A stretch of 64,000 nt of DNA, taken from positions 43,217 to 107,216 of the forward strand of contig JBEKCD010000007.1 in the NCBI GenBank assembly GCA_050015055.1. The letters run 5' to 3'. A model generated the notes under the pieces. The model had not been told where the DNA came from. It worked only from the letters and a program-made list of their open reading frames with translations, and did not search any database. Shown one piece after another: positions 1 to 8,300 of this stretch (the first letter of the stretch is position 1; every line of letters begins with the position of its first letter). A program made the position numbers and the translations under genes. Origin of the DNA: JBEKCD01 sp050015055 (GTDB lineage: Archaea > Thermoproteota > Bathyarchaeia > Bathyarchaeales > Bathycorpusculaceae).

Positions 1-126
1 CGGTCCCAGCACCCGAGCGAAAACGATTACACCAACTGCCGAAATGACCGCTGAAACGGCTAAGCCCCAGAAAAGGTGAAACCCGCCCCGGGCTGAAACT
101 TTAGCCATCTCCGCAGCCTTACTCAC
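1..126 (-). CDS. Polysaccharide flippase (Wzx/MATE-like), N-terminal fragment
   Basis: Only the first about 42 codons lie in the window; the gene runs off the left edge. The visible protein reads SEMAKVSARGG, then the start of a first membrane helix (FHLFWGLAVSAVISAVGVI), then VFARVLGP. This is the usual opening of oligosaccharide-lipid flippases of the polysaccharide biosynthesis family, where the first helix is followed by an ARxLGP motif. A GTG at 126 is preceded by a GGTGGGG stretch and is in frame with an ATG at 108. I prefer the GTG because it keeps the SEMA residues common in archaeal relatives, but the ATG is possible. Family assignment rests on a short stretch. Confidence 0.6.
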   Translation of the reverse strand, partial: MSKAAEMAKVSARGGFHLFWGLAVSAVISAVGVIVFARVLGP

Positions 127-307
127 CAGTCTTCCCCACCGTCACCTTCGACTTTTCGAGTTGCCAAATGTTTAGGCGACAGGTGTTTATCAGTTTCGGC
201 AAGATTCGCAGACTAAGCGACTTTGTTCTCAGTGCGCGCGCTGCTAATTCAATTATGCTGAAACGCGTTTTCCATCATAGTCCTTCGAAGTCGCTCCCCT
301 TTTTCAC

Positions 308-326
308 TTGTAATGTCAGATGTAAT
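308..326 (+). repeat. 19-nt direct repeat, copy 1
   Basis: TTGTAATGTCAGATGTAAT, repeated exactly at 396-414, 88 nt downstream. The spacing is about eight helical turns, which would suit a paired operator, but no adjacent gene start explains it. Confidence 0.7.
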
Positions 327-395
327 CTGTAAATGTAACAAACCATGGAGAAAAACAGGCTGGAAGGCTGTTCAGAGTGGACTCGGCCCTTTTAT

Positions 396-414
396 TTGTA
401 ATGTCAGATGTAAT
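396..414 (+). repeat. 19-nt direct repeat, copy 2
   Basis: Exact second copy of TTGTAATGTCAGATGTAAT (first at 308-326). Confidence 0.7.
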
Positions 415-618
415 TTTCAATGTATGAGTCAGGGACCGTAGGCACGGTTCCCGTGCTACAAAGCCAGAATGGTTAGGGTCTGGCAGATTTGGTTCGCTGT
501 TGCCGTCTACGTCTGTGTTCAGGTTTCATTTGCTTTCGCCTGGGCGGGAACTGTTCTCTGGAATTTTCCAACTCAGACGCTTGTATCTCGTCTTCAATCA
601 GTACCTGAGCTACTTTGA

Positions 619-1194
619 TCAGCGTTTTCGGGCTCTGTCTTTTCTGTCATTCTTGAGTTTTTCTCGGATTTGACGTATCTTCTTTAACATTTCTTGCGCT
701 TGTTCAACGCCCATGTCGCGACCTGCAACCTGTTTCTTAATATCTCCGATTCTTTCCGAGATATTTGCCTTTGCTGGCTCGGTCACGGGCTTCTCTGCCG
801 TTTTTTTCTTACTGTCTATCCTGTCCGCCCGTCTCCGAAGCCTAAACATAAGAGTTTCCTCGATGTCTCTGCGCAACTGTGGGTCCACAACGTCTTTTAA
901 GACCTGCAGTAGCATCGGTTCTACTGCACCTTCGCTCTCATCCGTCACATGGATCCAGGTTTTCCCGTTCATGTACCAGTTGAGCAGCACGCGGGCATAG
1001 GCTTCCAAGCTTTCGATTCTTTCCTTAACCATCAGCTGCATCATGTTCACAACGGCCAAGGGCGAGCCGTTCCGCAGGACAAGTCCAAGAAACTCTACTA
1101 TGGCCTTAGACGGGCGCAGCTTTTCACGCTTGCAAAGACTCCGGTAGGCGCTCCAGAGATCAGAATCAATCACCAAGCCTGTCTGTTTTTTCAT
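619..1194 (-). CDS. RHH-like N-terminal domain protein, 191 aa
   Basis: I choose the ATG at 1194 rather than an upstream one. It overlaps the stop of the gene before it (ATGA), and GGGGGA lies 8 nt upstream, so translation is probably coupled. The first about 50 residues (KKQTGLVIDSDLWSAYRSL, then KLRPSKAIVEFLGLVL) resemble a ribbon-helix-helix unit: a short strand followed by two helices. The C-terminal third is highly charged and probably coiled (LKKIRQIREKLKNDRKDR). Likely DNA-binding partner of the acetyltransferase-like protein encoded upstream. No catalytic motif is visible. Confidence 0.6.
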   Translation of the reverse strand: MKKQTGLVIDSDLWSAYRSLCKREKLRPSKAIVEFLGLVLRNGSPLAVVNMMQLMVKERIESLEAYARVLLNWYMNGKTWIHVTDESEGAVEPMLLQVLKDVVDPQLRRDIEETLMFRLRRRADRIDSKKKTAEKPVTEPAKANISERIGDIKKQVAGRDMGVEQAQEMLKKIRQIREKLKNDRKDRARKR

Positions 1195-1817
1195 TTTATT
1201 TGTCCCCCAGAGGCTTGCCAGAAAAGATAGACTTTGGTCTGCAAAAGAAAACCGCAAATCTTGATGAGTCCTGCAAGCTTCAAGACGCCCGCAGCCCTAA
1301 CCGCTTTCTTGTAATCTTCCTTGTGCCCGAATGGAAGATCACTGTTGAAATACTTCAAGAAGCGCACGTGCCCGCCTCTAGCGAAGGCCTCCCTAACTGT
1401 CTCCAGGTCCCTACTGCTGAGCTCTCGAAGGACATCACAAACATAACGTTCGCTTCCGAGCAGCTGAACCTTAAATCCGACCTCTTCAAGCACCTTTACA
1501 ATTCTTAAGACGTCTTTCGACGGCTGCTGCTCGGCTATCTTCCGCATGCCAGCGCGCTCGGCGAAGGGATTGTATTTGGCCATAACCGCTGGCAACTCAA
1601 CACACTCCGTGCCGGCGAGAAGCAAAGTTTCGCGGACAAGTCGGCAGCCGAGGCCCATGGTCCGATACTTGGGGTGCACAACAACTCGGCTGATAATGCT
1701 CAGCTTCAGGTTCAGCTCCTTCATGCTCATTTTTGGCAAGACCATTCTTCGCCCGTAGGCTTCAGGCGGTGGGTAACAGTAAACTATCACGCCGCACAGC
1801 TCCTCACCGCGTTTCAA
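1191..1817 (-). CDS. GNAT-like domain related to the C-terminus of COG2401 ATPase-acetyltransferases
   Basis: Encodes 208 aa from a TTG. The core (SRVVVHPKYRTMGLG, CRLVRETL, AVMAKYNPFAERAGM) matches the acetyltransferase half of archaeal proteins in which an ABC-type ATPase is fused to a GNAT domain (COG2401); the MGLGCRL stretch is the acyl-CoA loop. Here the ATPase part is absent. Reading upstream in frame, similar-looking protein (RSHRAGAVRRIFC) continues for about 20 codons to a TAG at 1875-1877, so this may be a remnant of a longer gene rather than a genuine stand-alone enzyme. It ends in an ATGA overlap with the RHH-like gene. The true start is uncertain. Confidence 0.55.
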   Translation of the reverse strand: MKRGEELCGVIVYCYPPPEAYGRRMVLPKMSMKELNLKLSIISRVVVHPKYRTMGLGCRLVRETLLLAGTECVELPAVMAKYNPFAERAGMRKIAEQQPSKDVLRIVKVLEEVGFKVQLLGSERYVCDVLRELSSRDLETVREAFARGGHVRFLKYFNSDLPFGHKEDYKKAVRAAGVLKLAGLIKICGFLLQTKVYLFWQASGGQIK

Positions 1818-1847
1818 GCAGAAAATCCTGCGAACCGCACCCGCCCT

Positions 1848-2015
1848 GTGACTGCGATAGTCGTCAGAGTCTATCTATCAATTGAACAGAAGAAGCTTCT
1901 CGAAAGAATGTGCAAAACCCTGGGAATCGACGAAAGTGAAGCCCTCCGTGAAGCCTTCATGGACTATGCCAAATCAATAAGCCTGATAACAGAGAAAGTT
2001 CACGGAAAAATCTAG
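1848..2015 (+). CDS. Small RHH (CopG-like) protein, 55 aa
   Basis: Starts at GTG 1848, read divergently from the GNAT-like gene 30 nt away. The sequence TAIVVRVYLSIEQKKLLERM followed by LGIDESEALREAFMDYAK has the strand-helix-helix layout of ribbon-helix-helix repressors. There is no clear ribosome binding site, and the 5' end overlaps the apparent upstream extension of the minus-strand gene, so one of the two reading frames there must be decayed. Probably a DNA-binding regulator; target unknown. Confidence 0.5.
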   Translation: MTAIVVRVYLSIEQKKLLERMCKTLGIDESEALREAFMDYAKSISLITEKVHGKI

Positions 2016-2064
2016 ACACCATAGCGCGCACCAAACAGCTTTACGCAAGATACCCTACATTTCA

Positions 2065-2087
2065 GCGCGCATGAGTGTCCCTAAACT
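2065..2087 (+). repeat. Solitary sequence resembling the IS terminal repeat at 56403
   Basis: GCGCGCATG, then GTGTCCCTAAACTT, resembles the left terminal repeat of the IS5-like element at 56403-56425 (GCGCGCATGCGTG, TTCCTAAATT) with a few mismatches. No transposase or inverted partner is seen nearby, so it could be a solo end or a coincidence built on the common GCGCGC tract. A second GCGCGC lies at 2024-2029. Confidence 0.4.
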
Positions 2088-2227
2088 TCTTCTTAAGGAA
2101 CTGGGCCAACATCTGCTCTGACCTCAAACGAGCGCGCGCGAGTTTGAGCTTGCCCTTTGAATAGGAGAGTGTACTCCTCCTCTTAAACATCAAAAAAGGG
2201 AATAATGGAAGGAACACTGTTTACCAC

Positions 2228-2593
2228 TTATGGAATATTGGCTACTGCACTGAAAGTCCAGTCTCCATTACCACCTACCGTGTATGTCACTTCCGCAAAG
2301 CCAGTGAGGTTAGTCGTAGCTGGATTTACGTTAAAACTGCCAGGTGCACCGCTAATTGTTGTGTCAAAGAATGTGACGGAAATACCTGAAATCGGAGTAG
2401 TGCCATTAGTGACCAGTGCATCCAACGTTATGACGCTGCCAGACACACTCTCAGTAAGGGTGACATTATAATTCAGGACTACTTCTACCGTGTTGCTGGT
2501 AACCGTGAACGCAGCATATGCAGCAAGACTTCCTCCAGCTATGCAAAGCAGCAAGGCAACAACCAATAAGCTCTTTTTGGCCATTTTCAACAT
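2228..2593 (-). CDS. Secreted Ig-like domain protein, 121 aa
   Basis: Starts at ATG 2593 behind a strong GGAGGTGA. Residues 4-28 form a signal peptide or anchor (KKSLLVVALLLCIAGGSLAA). The rest is beta-rich and threonine/asparagine-rich with N-glycosylation-type NVT, NGT and NLT sites. The pattern (ITLDALVTNGTTPISGISVT, GFAEVTYTV) is that of bacterial Ig-like group 1 repeats, in which a value is 'filled' between two strands. Probably extracellular. It is followed upstream by a similar small secreted protein (2629-3060). Function not recognised. Confidence 0.7.
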   Translation of the reverse strand: MLKMAKKSLLVVALLLCIAGGSLAAYAAFTVTSNTVEVVLNYNVTLTESVSGSVITLDALVTNGTTPISGISVTFFDTTISGAPGSFNVNPATTNLTGFAEVTYTVGGNGDWTFSAVANIP

Positions 2594-2628
2594 TTCTTCT
2601 CACCTCCGCCTTTGTCCTTTTCTCCTGT

Positions 2629-3060
2629 TCAGTTCGTAACGTGAACTGCGCGGTCATGAAAATGACTATTATTTCTTATCTTGTCGTTCACGGTATAGGT
2701 TGCGATAAACCAGTAATTGCCGTTGCTCGGTACTGACCAACAGAAAGTCGCTGTACCATCGTGCCCAGTGACGCTGTGGCCGATTTCTTTCAGGATGCGG
2801 CCAGCAGAAGTGCAGGTGTAAAAGCAGATTAGGGCTCCTGCAACGTCTTCTTTATCATAAGACGTGCGTCCCCTTTCATTTCGTTCTCCCGTAACCGTAA
2901 GACAAGCTGTCAGAGTGATTGCGCTGAAATGCTGTTTTGCACAGAGAGAGAGGCTGTATCGTTTGCCACTGTCAACCGTGGCCTGCACCAAGAAAGTAGT
3001 GCCAAGCACCACCAGAACGATAAGTCCGATTAATATTACCTTCTTATATTCAACTTTCAT
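2629..3060 (-). CDS. Small membrane-anchored extracellular protein, 143 aa
   Basis: The ATG at 3060 gives KVEYKKVILIGLIVLVVLG, a signal anchor with basic residues before it. A TTG start 10 codons upstream is possible but less likely. The outer part contains cysteines (SLCAKQHF, LTACLT, LICFYTCTSAG, FCWSV) and a closing strand pair (DGTATFCWSV, NYWFIATYTV) like Ig-type repeats of the neighbouring gene. The cysteines could form disulfides outside the cell. A TTTGAGTACTCAAA palindrome lies just upstream (3081-3094). Function unknown. Confidence 0.6.
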   Translation of the reverse strand: MKVEYKKVILIGLIVLVVLGTTFLVQATVDSGKRYSLSLCAKQHFSAITLTACLTVTGERNERGRTSYDKEDVAGALICFYTCTSAGRILKEIGHSVTGHDGTATFCWSVPSNGNYWFIATYTVNDKIRNNSHFHDRAVHVTN

Positions 3061-3132
3061 GAAGCTAATTTTCCGATTTTGAGTACTCAAAGTACACTAG
3101 TCTCCCTAACGCGCGCTTCCTACTCCTCCCCT

Positions 3133-3390
3133 TCATCGGGCTATCCTGCACGCAGCATACGGATAGAACGGGCAAGCGTCAACTATCAACTTCAAGGGCC
3201 AGAGCGTGCCAACTTCGGGGGCTGCGTGCAATTCTCTGGTGGGCAGACGCGGGGTTGTTTGATTGCTCCCATAGTGGTTCATGCTCCAGCCGATCATCCA
3301 GACGACGGACAGTATTGGCAGAAGAAGAACCGTGAAGAAGGCACGTGCACATACTCTTAGCCTGTTGGCCAGCGCATTGCGGCATATCAT
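3133..3390 (-). CDS. Small membrane protein, 85 aa
   Basis: One predicted transmembrane helix (AFFTVLLLPILSVVWMIGW) after a basic N-terminus (NALANRLRVCAR), then a polar tail with little recognisable structure. The arrangement looks like a real small membrane protein truncated or diverged at its C-terminus. Other frames here are also open, so confidence is moderate. A GCGCGC tract lies at 3111-3116, just beyond its 3' end. Confidence 0.4.
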   Translation of the reverse strand: MICRNALANRLRVCARAFFTVLLLPILSVVWMIGWSMNHYGSNQTTPRLPTRELHAAPEVGTLWPLKLIVDACPFYPYAACRIAR

Positions 3391-3493
3391 GGTTGTTCGC
3401 TACTTGCTGTGGCCAAGTTTCCATTTAAAGGTGCAAGAACCGTGAGGTTAGAACCTGCTCGTCCTTCAACCTTTAAATAGGTAGGGGGAAGCT

Positions 3494-3877
3494 GTGACTT
3501 TTGTGATAGCGATATTCAGGTTTCTAGAAGACGGCGCCTGGCACAGCCTCAAACACATAGCTTCGAAAACGGGTGTTCCAATCGAGGATTTGAGCGATTA
3601 CTGTGCGGCTTTATCCAAGCACGAAGTCGTCGAGTACGATGCCGACTCCCGCAGGGTCAGGATTGGACGCGAATTAATCAATATGAAGGCTGCGCTGAGT
3701 GCGCATGATCGCGTCGTGGGAAAATGGTCCAGGATGGGAGCCGGAACGGTGATTGTCCCGCCGCAGAAAGGCTTCCAGATCCAAGGCATCTCTATGCAGA
3801 ACATGACGGAGCAGGACCTGAAGATAGAGTTCACGTTCAAAGTGAAACCTATCGAAATCGTGATATCAACGGTCTAG
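3494..3877 (+). CDS. Winged-helix regulator-like protein, 127 aa
   Basis: GTG start with GGGGG 6 nt upstream. Residues 5-58 (FRFLEDGAWHSLKHIASKTG, then IEDLSDYCAALSKHEVVEYD and the wing DADSRRVRIG) fit a winged helix-turn-helix. The C-terminal half is beta-rich and of unknown role. Its last 29 bp overlap the end of the convergent winged-helix gene 3849-4178, so the two may influence each other's expression. Likely transcription factor; target unknown. Confidence 0.65.
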   Translation: MTFVIAIFRFLEDGAWHSLKHIASKTGVPIEDLSDYCAALSKHEVVEYDADSRRVRIGRELINMKAALSAHDRVVGKWSRMGAGTVIVPPQKGFQIQGISMQNMTEQDLKIEFTFKVKPIEIVISTV

Positions 3878-4178
3878 CCGACGCTTCATTCTTGCGGCTC
3901 AGCTTCTGCATGTTAACAAAGTTGGCCAGAAAACTCTTCCCCTGCTCCGTCGTGCTGTAAACAATCTTCATCTCGTTCCCGTATCCTCCGCCGCACACGA
4001 CGCTCAAAGAAAGGTAGCGCATGCCCAGAAGCATGCTCACGTACTTGTTCAGCCGAGTGAAGTTCAAATTCGCCTTGTAGACAACACTTGTCTTGACCGC
4101 CCCGTCCAGACAATTCTCTAGGATATCGCAGATGATTTCAACCTCACTTCTTCGATGGGCACCCAACCTGAACACCAT
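3849..4178 (-). CDS. Archaeal winged-helix protein (HTH_45 type), 109 aa
   Basis: The pattern RRSEVEIICDILENCLDGA, TSVVYKANLNFTRLNKYVSM, LLGMRYLSL and the late TTEQGKSFLANF is typical of the short archaeal winged-helix regulators of the HTH_45 family. I choose the ATG at 4178, which lies about 25 nt after a CATATAAT box and would give a leaderless message; an upstream in-frame start at 4217 adds 13 residues unlike the family. Convergent with and overlapping the gene at 3494-3877. Predicted cytosolic transcription factor. Confidence 0.7.
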   Translation of the reverse strand: MVFRLGAHRRSEVEIICDILENCLDGAVKTSVVYKANLNFTRLNKYVSMLLGMRYLSLSVVCGGGYGNEMKIVYSTTEQGKSFLANFVNMQKLSRKNEASARPLISRFR

Positions 4179-4443
4179 TAAATCTGCCAAAATTATATGC
4201 ACTACCAGCTGCTCCAAACACTATTAAAAGCTTCGAAACAGTTAAATAAAAGAGAAACAAGGGCAAGAGGGCGCCCTATTTTAATCCATGTGTCTTCCCC
4301 ACTCTCTCGCTTCTGATTCAGCGCTCGCTTTCGCGATTCGTCCCCGCGCGCGCTATACTTCCAGTCACGATATATATGCTGTTTCAGAATAAGAGCCATA
4401 TGTAGTAGCAAGAAAGGTGTCTTCAGACATCGAGGAATTTCCC

Positions 4444-5877
4444 ATGATTCACAGAAAGGTCGTATTTCTTCTTCTGCCCGTGATATGCCTATCCATCTTG
4501 GGTTTTGTGCGGTTTGAGGCGAAAGCAAGCTCGACTACTATAAGGGTTCCCCAAGACTACCCGACTATACAACAAGCCATAAATCATGCCAACCCAGGAG
4601 ACACAGTGAGCGTATCCGCAGGAACATACTACGAGAGCCTCACCATAGACAAAAACCTGGCGTTGACAGGGGAAAACAGAGAAAACACCGTTCTGAACGG
4701 AATGGGCGGAGATTATGGTATCCAGGCGATCTCTGTAAACGTTGTCATAACTGGTTTCAAAATTCTGAACGCAACTACCGGAATTTACGTAGAGCAAAGC
4801 TACGGAAGCATAATCTCTCACAACGATATCACGGCCAGCCAAACTGGAATATGGCTTCACTATTCCAACAGTAGCACGGTTTCAGACAACGTCGTGCATG
4901 ACGTTGCGTGGAGTGGAATCGTCTTCTGCGGCGGTTCCAGCGAAAACACGATTACCCTCAATGACGTGACAAACTGTGGAAACGGGATAGTTCTGAGCGG
5001 CGAAGGCAACTCCATCTTCCACAACAACTTTGTCAACAACCAGAACCAAGTCGATTTTATCACATCAAACAATAACAGTTGGGATGATGGGAGCAGGGGT
5101 AACTACTGGAGCGACTATCTGACGAAGTATCCGAACGCGGCGGAAGTTGACAGCTCAGGTGTCTGGAACACACCTTATGTAATCGACACGAACAATGTTG
5201 ACCATTATCCATTGATTTTGGATCCTATAGCGCCAACATACTACACTCTGACCATACAGACAACACCTTGTAGTGGATGGGCAACTGATTATGGAACAAC
5301 AACCCCAAGCGGTGTCAACACTTATCCTAGTGGAAGTATGGTAGAAGTAATAGCACATCCAAGTCCAGGATGGTATTTCGACTCATGGATATTAGACAGT
5401 GAGTATGATGTTACTACACAAGGAAATACAATCACAATAACAATGAACAGCGACCACGTTCTATGGGCAATATTCAATCCTATACAGTCTCCACAGCCAC
5501 CACCAACACCACCACCAACACCACCGCCAGTAATACCGCCACCACCAACAACTAATGTTACTTTGACCGTGCTAAAGTTCTGCTTTAAACCAGTAACATA
5601 CCCATACGGAGACATAAGCCCCGATGTTGGAACATACACAGTGCCAGTAGGAACTAACATGACCTTCACAGCCATCGACAATGCACCACCATGGAAGTTC
5701 TATTCTTGGAACTTCAATGGGCAAGAAATCTTTGGAAACACTATAACTGTGACCGTAACCACAGACTCTACCCTATATGCTATGTTCATGTTGTCACCTA
5801 CATCTCCCCTGCATGCTCATCTGCAGGCTATATCCCCACCGAGACCTTTGGGACAGGGCTACGCCATACCCATATAG
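4444..5877 (+). CDS. Secreted NosD-like beta-helix protein with repeat domains, 477 aa
   Basis: ATG 4444 follows GAGGAA and opens a signal peptide (RKVVFLLLPVICLSILGFV). Residues about 30-270 are a right-handed beta-helix with PbH1 repeats. They begin with the usual VPQDYPTIQQAINHANPGDT lead-in and end with GNYWSDY, then an HYPL motif typical of the NosD class. Two beta-rich repeats follow, each YTLTI...P.GW.FDSW....T.T.T...A.F, separated by a proline-rich linker (PQPPPTPPPTPPPVIPPPP, about 340-360). No membrane anchor is seen at the C-terminus, and the last about 25 residues look unlike the rest. Probably binds or cleaves polysaccharide outside the cell. A GCGCGC tract begins at the stop codon (5877). 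Confidence 0.8.
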   Translation: MIHRKVVFLLLPVICLSILGFVRFEAKASSTTIRVPQDYPTIQQAINHANPGDTVSVSAGTYYESLTIDKNLALTGENRENTVLNGMGGDYGIQAISVNVVITGFKILNATTGIYVEQSYGSIISHNDITASQTGIWLHYSNSSTVSDNVVHDVAWSGIVFCGGSSENTITLNDVTNCGNGIVLSGEGNSIFHNNFVNNQNQVDFITSNNNSWDDGSRGNYWSDYLTKYPNAAEVDSSGVWNTPYVIDTNNVDHYPLILDPIAPTYYTLTIQTTPCSGWATDYGTTTPSGVNTYPSGSMVEVIAHPSPGWYFDSWILDSEYDVTTQGNTITITMNSDHVLWAIFNPIQSPQPPPTPPPTPPPVIPPPPTTNVTLTVLKFCFKPVTYPYGDISPDVGTYTVPVGTNMTFTAIDNAPPWKFYSWNFNGQEIFGNTITVTVTTDSTLYAMFMLSPTSPLHAHLQAISPPRPLGQGYAIPI

Positions 5878-6035
5878 CGCGCGATTCGTATCGGTCTCTC
5901 ATTAATGCGCGCGCTACTATGTTTGAACTCGATGCACCGATAACTCAACAAGACCTTTATCTCTATTTTTAACCTACGCAACAGCGTTCCACGCCAAGAA
6001 TACTGAATTTCAGTCTCTCATCTTTAACGCAAGAC
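5878..6035. other. Intergenic region with two GCGCGC tracts
   Basis: GC tracts at 5877-5883 and 5906-5914, the second followed by GTTTGAACTC. The same GC tract plus GTTTGAA combination recurs elsewhere in the window. No gene seen. Confidence 0.5.
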
Positions 6036-6042
6036 TATATAT
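6036..6042 (+). promoter_or_regulatory. TATA box for the glycosyltransferase gene
   Basis: TATATAT at about 45 nt before the ATG at 6082. Transcription would begin near 6062-6066 and leave a short leader carrying GAAAGGTG. Confidence 0.6.
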
Positions 6043-6081
6043 GCATAACAATGTCAGTTTGTATGAGAAAGGTGCTTACAC

Positions 6082-7296
6082 ATGACTGGAAATAGTATTC
6101 TTTTTCTAAGCTGGCAGGGGGGCTTGGGTCATATTACTAGAGATCTAGCCATCGTGAAGGAACTACACCGTCAAAACCCGAAAATAAGAGTATCTTGGAT
6201 GGCTCATCCTCTTGCGAGCCAGCTAATCCAACAAGCTGGAGAAACACTTCTGCCTGAATCCGAACTTGGCGCCGATTATAATCTAGTTGGCGCTCAAATC
6301 ATCAATAACTTCAAACTGGATCTGGTGAAATACTCTAAACTGGGACGGACACCTCAGAATCGCAACATCGACCTGTTCAGACAGGTAATCGCCAAATATG
6401 ATTTTGACCTCGTTATCGGAGACGAATCCTATGAGATCGCCAAGGCCCTGTTCAAGGGTCAAATTCAACTGAAACCAAGGATGGTAATGATTGAAGATTT
6501 TGTCGGAGCAGAGGCTATGACGGGAAATCCCCTAGAAAAGATAGGTGTATACCAACGCAACCGCTTTTTTGCCAAGGACCTCCATCGAATACCAGCTTCA
6601 CGTTTAACGCATTTCTTCGTCGGAGAATTGGAAGACATCCCAGACAAAAGATTCGGCTTCTTTCTCCCAAACCGACGTGAATTCGCTAGGCAACGCTACC
6701 AATTCTTAGGGTATATCATCCGCTTCAACCCAGCAGAATATACCGACAAAGCCAAAATCAGGAAGAAACTGGGATATGGAACGCAGCCTCTAGTCATCTG
6801 CGCCACAGGAGGCACATGTGCTGGCAAGGAGATGCTTGAGACATGCGGGAAAGCCTACACCATCCTGAAAAAAGATATGCCTGATCTTCATATGGTATTT
6901 GTCTGTGGGGAACTCTTCGGGTTGAAACCACCTGAACTCCCACCGGGTGCTGAGGTTCACGTTTTCATACCAGACATTTACGAGCACTATGCAGCGTGCG
7001 ACATGGCGGTCGTCGTGGGAGGTGGAACGACGACGGTTGAACTGACTGCTCTACGCCGTCCTTTTGTCTTCTTCCCGCTCGAGAACCAATATGACCAACA
7101 GCTCTACGTGGCTGAACGTCTCGCACGGCAGGGAGCAGGAATCAAGATGAGATATTTCGAGACAACGCCCGAATCTCTCGCCAATACAATACGAACTAAC
7201 ATCGGCAAAGAGGTGGACTGGAAGCCTATCTCCGTTGATGGAGCACAAAAGGCAGCTAGATTAATCAACGGTTTTCTAACATCCACAACATACTAG
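6082..7296 (+). CDS. GT-B glycosyltransferase, UGT/MurG-like, 404 aa
   Basis: N-terminal Rossmann half with the glycine loop SWQGGLGHITRDLAIVKEL, as in MurG and UDP-glucuronosyltransferase-like enzymes (GT28/GT1 superfamily). The C-terminal half holds the nucleotide-sugar site: VICATGGTCAGKEMLETC, HVFIPDIYEHYAACDMAVV and VGGGTTTVELTALRRPFVFF, then NQYDQQLYVAERLARQGAG, matching the conserved GG..T..E and Q..NA elements. Cytosolic face enzyme moving a sugar from a nucleotide donor; acceptor unknown. It follows the beta-helix gene but has its own TATA box. Start supported by GAAAGGTG 9 nt upstream. Confidence 0.85.
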   Translation: MTGNSILFLSWQGGLGHITRDLAIVKELHRQNPKIRVSWMAHPLASQLIQQAGETLLPESELGADYNLVGAQIINNFKLDLVKYSKLGRTPQNRNIDLFRQVIAKYDFDLVIGDESYEIAKALFKGQIQLKPRMVMIEDFVGAEAMTGNPLEKIGVYQRNRFFAKDLHRIPASRLTHFFVGELEDIPDKRFGFFLPNRREFARQRYQFLGYIIRFNPAEYTDKAKIRKKLGYGTQPLVICATGGTCAGKEMLETCGKAYTILKKDMPDLHMVFVCGELFGLKPPELPPGAEVHVFIPDIYEHYAACDMAVVVGGGTTTVELTALRRPFVFFPLENQYDQQLYVAERLARQGAGIKMRYFETTPESLANTIRTNIGKEVDWKPISVDGAQKAARLINGFLTSTTY

Positions 7297-7384
7297 AATC
7301 GTTCAAGAGCGCGCGCGACGCTGCGCTCAAACAGAAAAGGGAGACTTCAGTACGAACTGGAGTCTAAGAATGGTAACTCGGCCG

Positions 7385-7777
7385 CTATTTGTTTAGCCAG
7401 CCTTTTCCGCCTTTCTTCAATTGTTGCCCGTCGCCGTGTTTGGGCTCGCTCTTCGTTGCCGTTCTTGCCCTGGTGTGAGCCACCTTCTTGAGTTCTGTTC
7501 GAATGAATTTTCCCCAACCGCCCACGGCGGGCTCGGGTGAGCACGCCTTGCCCTGGGCTCTCCAGTACTCAACTATGTCGGGGAAACTGGGAACCTTCGC
7601 CCCTCTGCTTGCAAAGATGACGTGGCCGCGATCAGCGAGGACGAGCGGGTAGTCGTGAGCTGCGACTCCTTCAGCCCTGACCCTGTCGTCAAACCGTTCG
7701 CTCCACAAGTTGTTCCACTCCTCCTTCAATCTTCTTCTGAACTCGTCCCTTTCCGCACGTTTCTCCGCTTCCACCAT
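7385..7777 (-). CDS. Uncharacterised protein, 130 aa
   Basis: ATG 7777 preceded by GGAGGAG. Charged N-terminal helix (AEKRAERDEFRRRLKEEWNN), a middle region with DYPLVLADRGHVIFASRGAK, then a basic Lys/Thr-rich tail ending GGKGWLNK. The tail could contact nucleic acid or membrane, but nothing identifies a family. Flanked by convergent glycosyltransferase and minus-strand zinc-ribbon genes. Confidence 0.6.
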   Translation of the reverse strand: MVEAEKRAERDEFRRRLKEEWNNLWSERFDDRVRAEGVAAHDYPLVLADRGHVIFASRGAKVPSFPDIVEYWRAQGKACSPEPAVGGWGKFIRTELKKVAHTRARTATKSEPKHGDGQQLKKGGKGWLNK

Positions 7778-7955
7778 CGACTCCTCCGAAATGAGCCGCC
7801 AGGATCACGCGGGTTTGTCATTCGACTGCCCACACTCGACGGCCGCAAGTTTTCTTCAAGGACTCAGCAACTAACGGTACAAACAGCAATTGACTGTTCC
7901 GCGCAGATTTAAGACTTATAGAACTTGCTTATAGAAGATACTTCTAGCGCACGCG

Positions 7956-8207
7956 CTAACCCTGTTTGAATTGTCGCTGTGTTTCGTTGAGGAAATCGAA
8001 TCCTATGAGTTGAATCTGGCTTCGACACTTGTTGCATCGTAAGATTACTCTTTCCAAAGAGCCTCCCTCAATCACCGTCTCCACAATCGTGTAGACTTTG
8101 GCTGTTTCATCATCAGGGGACATCTCGGTGCCGCATTTCGGACACCTGAATTCTCCTCCTCCGCTTATTCTGGTCAAGTCAATCGTGTGGCACCTGATTC
8201 TCTGCAA
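7956..8207 (-). CDS. Zinc-ribbon protein, 83 aa
   Basis: Two cysteine pairs, CPKCGTEMSPDDE and LRCNKCRSQI, spaced as a zinc ribbon, with hydrophobic strands between. The N-terminus (RIRCHTIDLTRISG) and overall size are those of small archaeal zinc-ribbon proteins of unknown role. Starts at TTG 8207 with AGGATGG about 9 nt upstream. A degenerate GC tract (AGCGCACGCGCT, 7947) followed by GTTTGAATTG borders the 3' end; the last residues ETQRQFKQG overlap it. Confidence 0.7.
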   Translation of the reverse strand: MQRIRCHTIDLTRISGGGEFRCPKCGTEMSPDDETAKVYTIVETVIEGGSLERVILRCNKCRSQIQLIGFDFLNETQRQFKQG

Positions 8208-8300
8208 CTTCTATCCATCCTACCTTCATGCTTTGTTGCTGTCTTTCTCAAACCGAAATCAGTGTGAAAAAGCCCTCTGAAACGTGTTTTGAACGGCATA

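Larger units (their letters stand above)
127..618. other. Intergenic region with a 19-nt direct repeat
   Basis: No convincing gene. It holds a GCGCGC tract (233-242), two identical 19-nt repeats (listed separately) and an inverted GGGACCGTAGGCACGGTTCCC stretch near 431-451 that could fold. A 49-codon ORF at 470-619 on the plus strand encodes a hydrophobic peptide, but it lacks a ribosome binding site and is probably chance. Confidence 0.6.

Noticed and set aside
1674..1847. N-terminal extension of the plus-strand RHH gene
   Set aside because: Antisense to the GNAT-like gene and unlike RHH proteins; GTG 1848 fits better.
4202..4528. Minus-strand 108-codon frame over the start of the beta-helix gene
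   Set aside because: Antisense to a clear signal peptide gene; no ribosome binding site or protein-like features.
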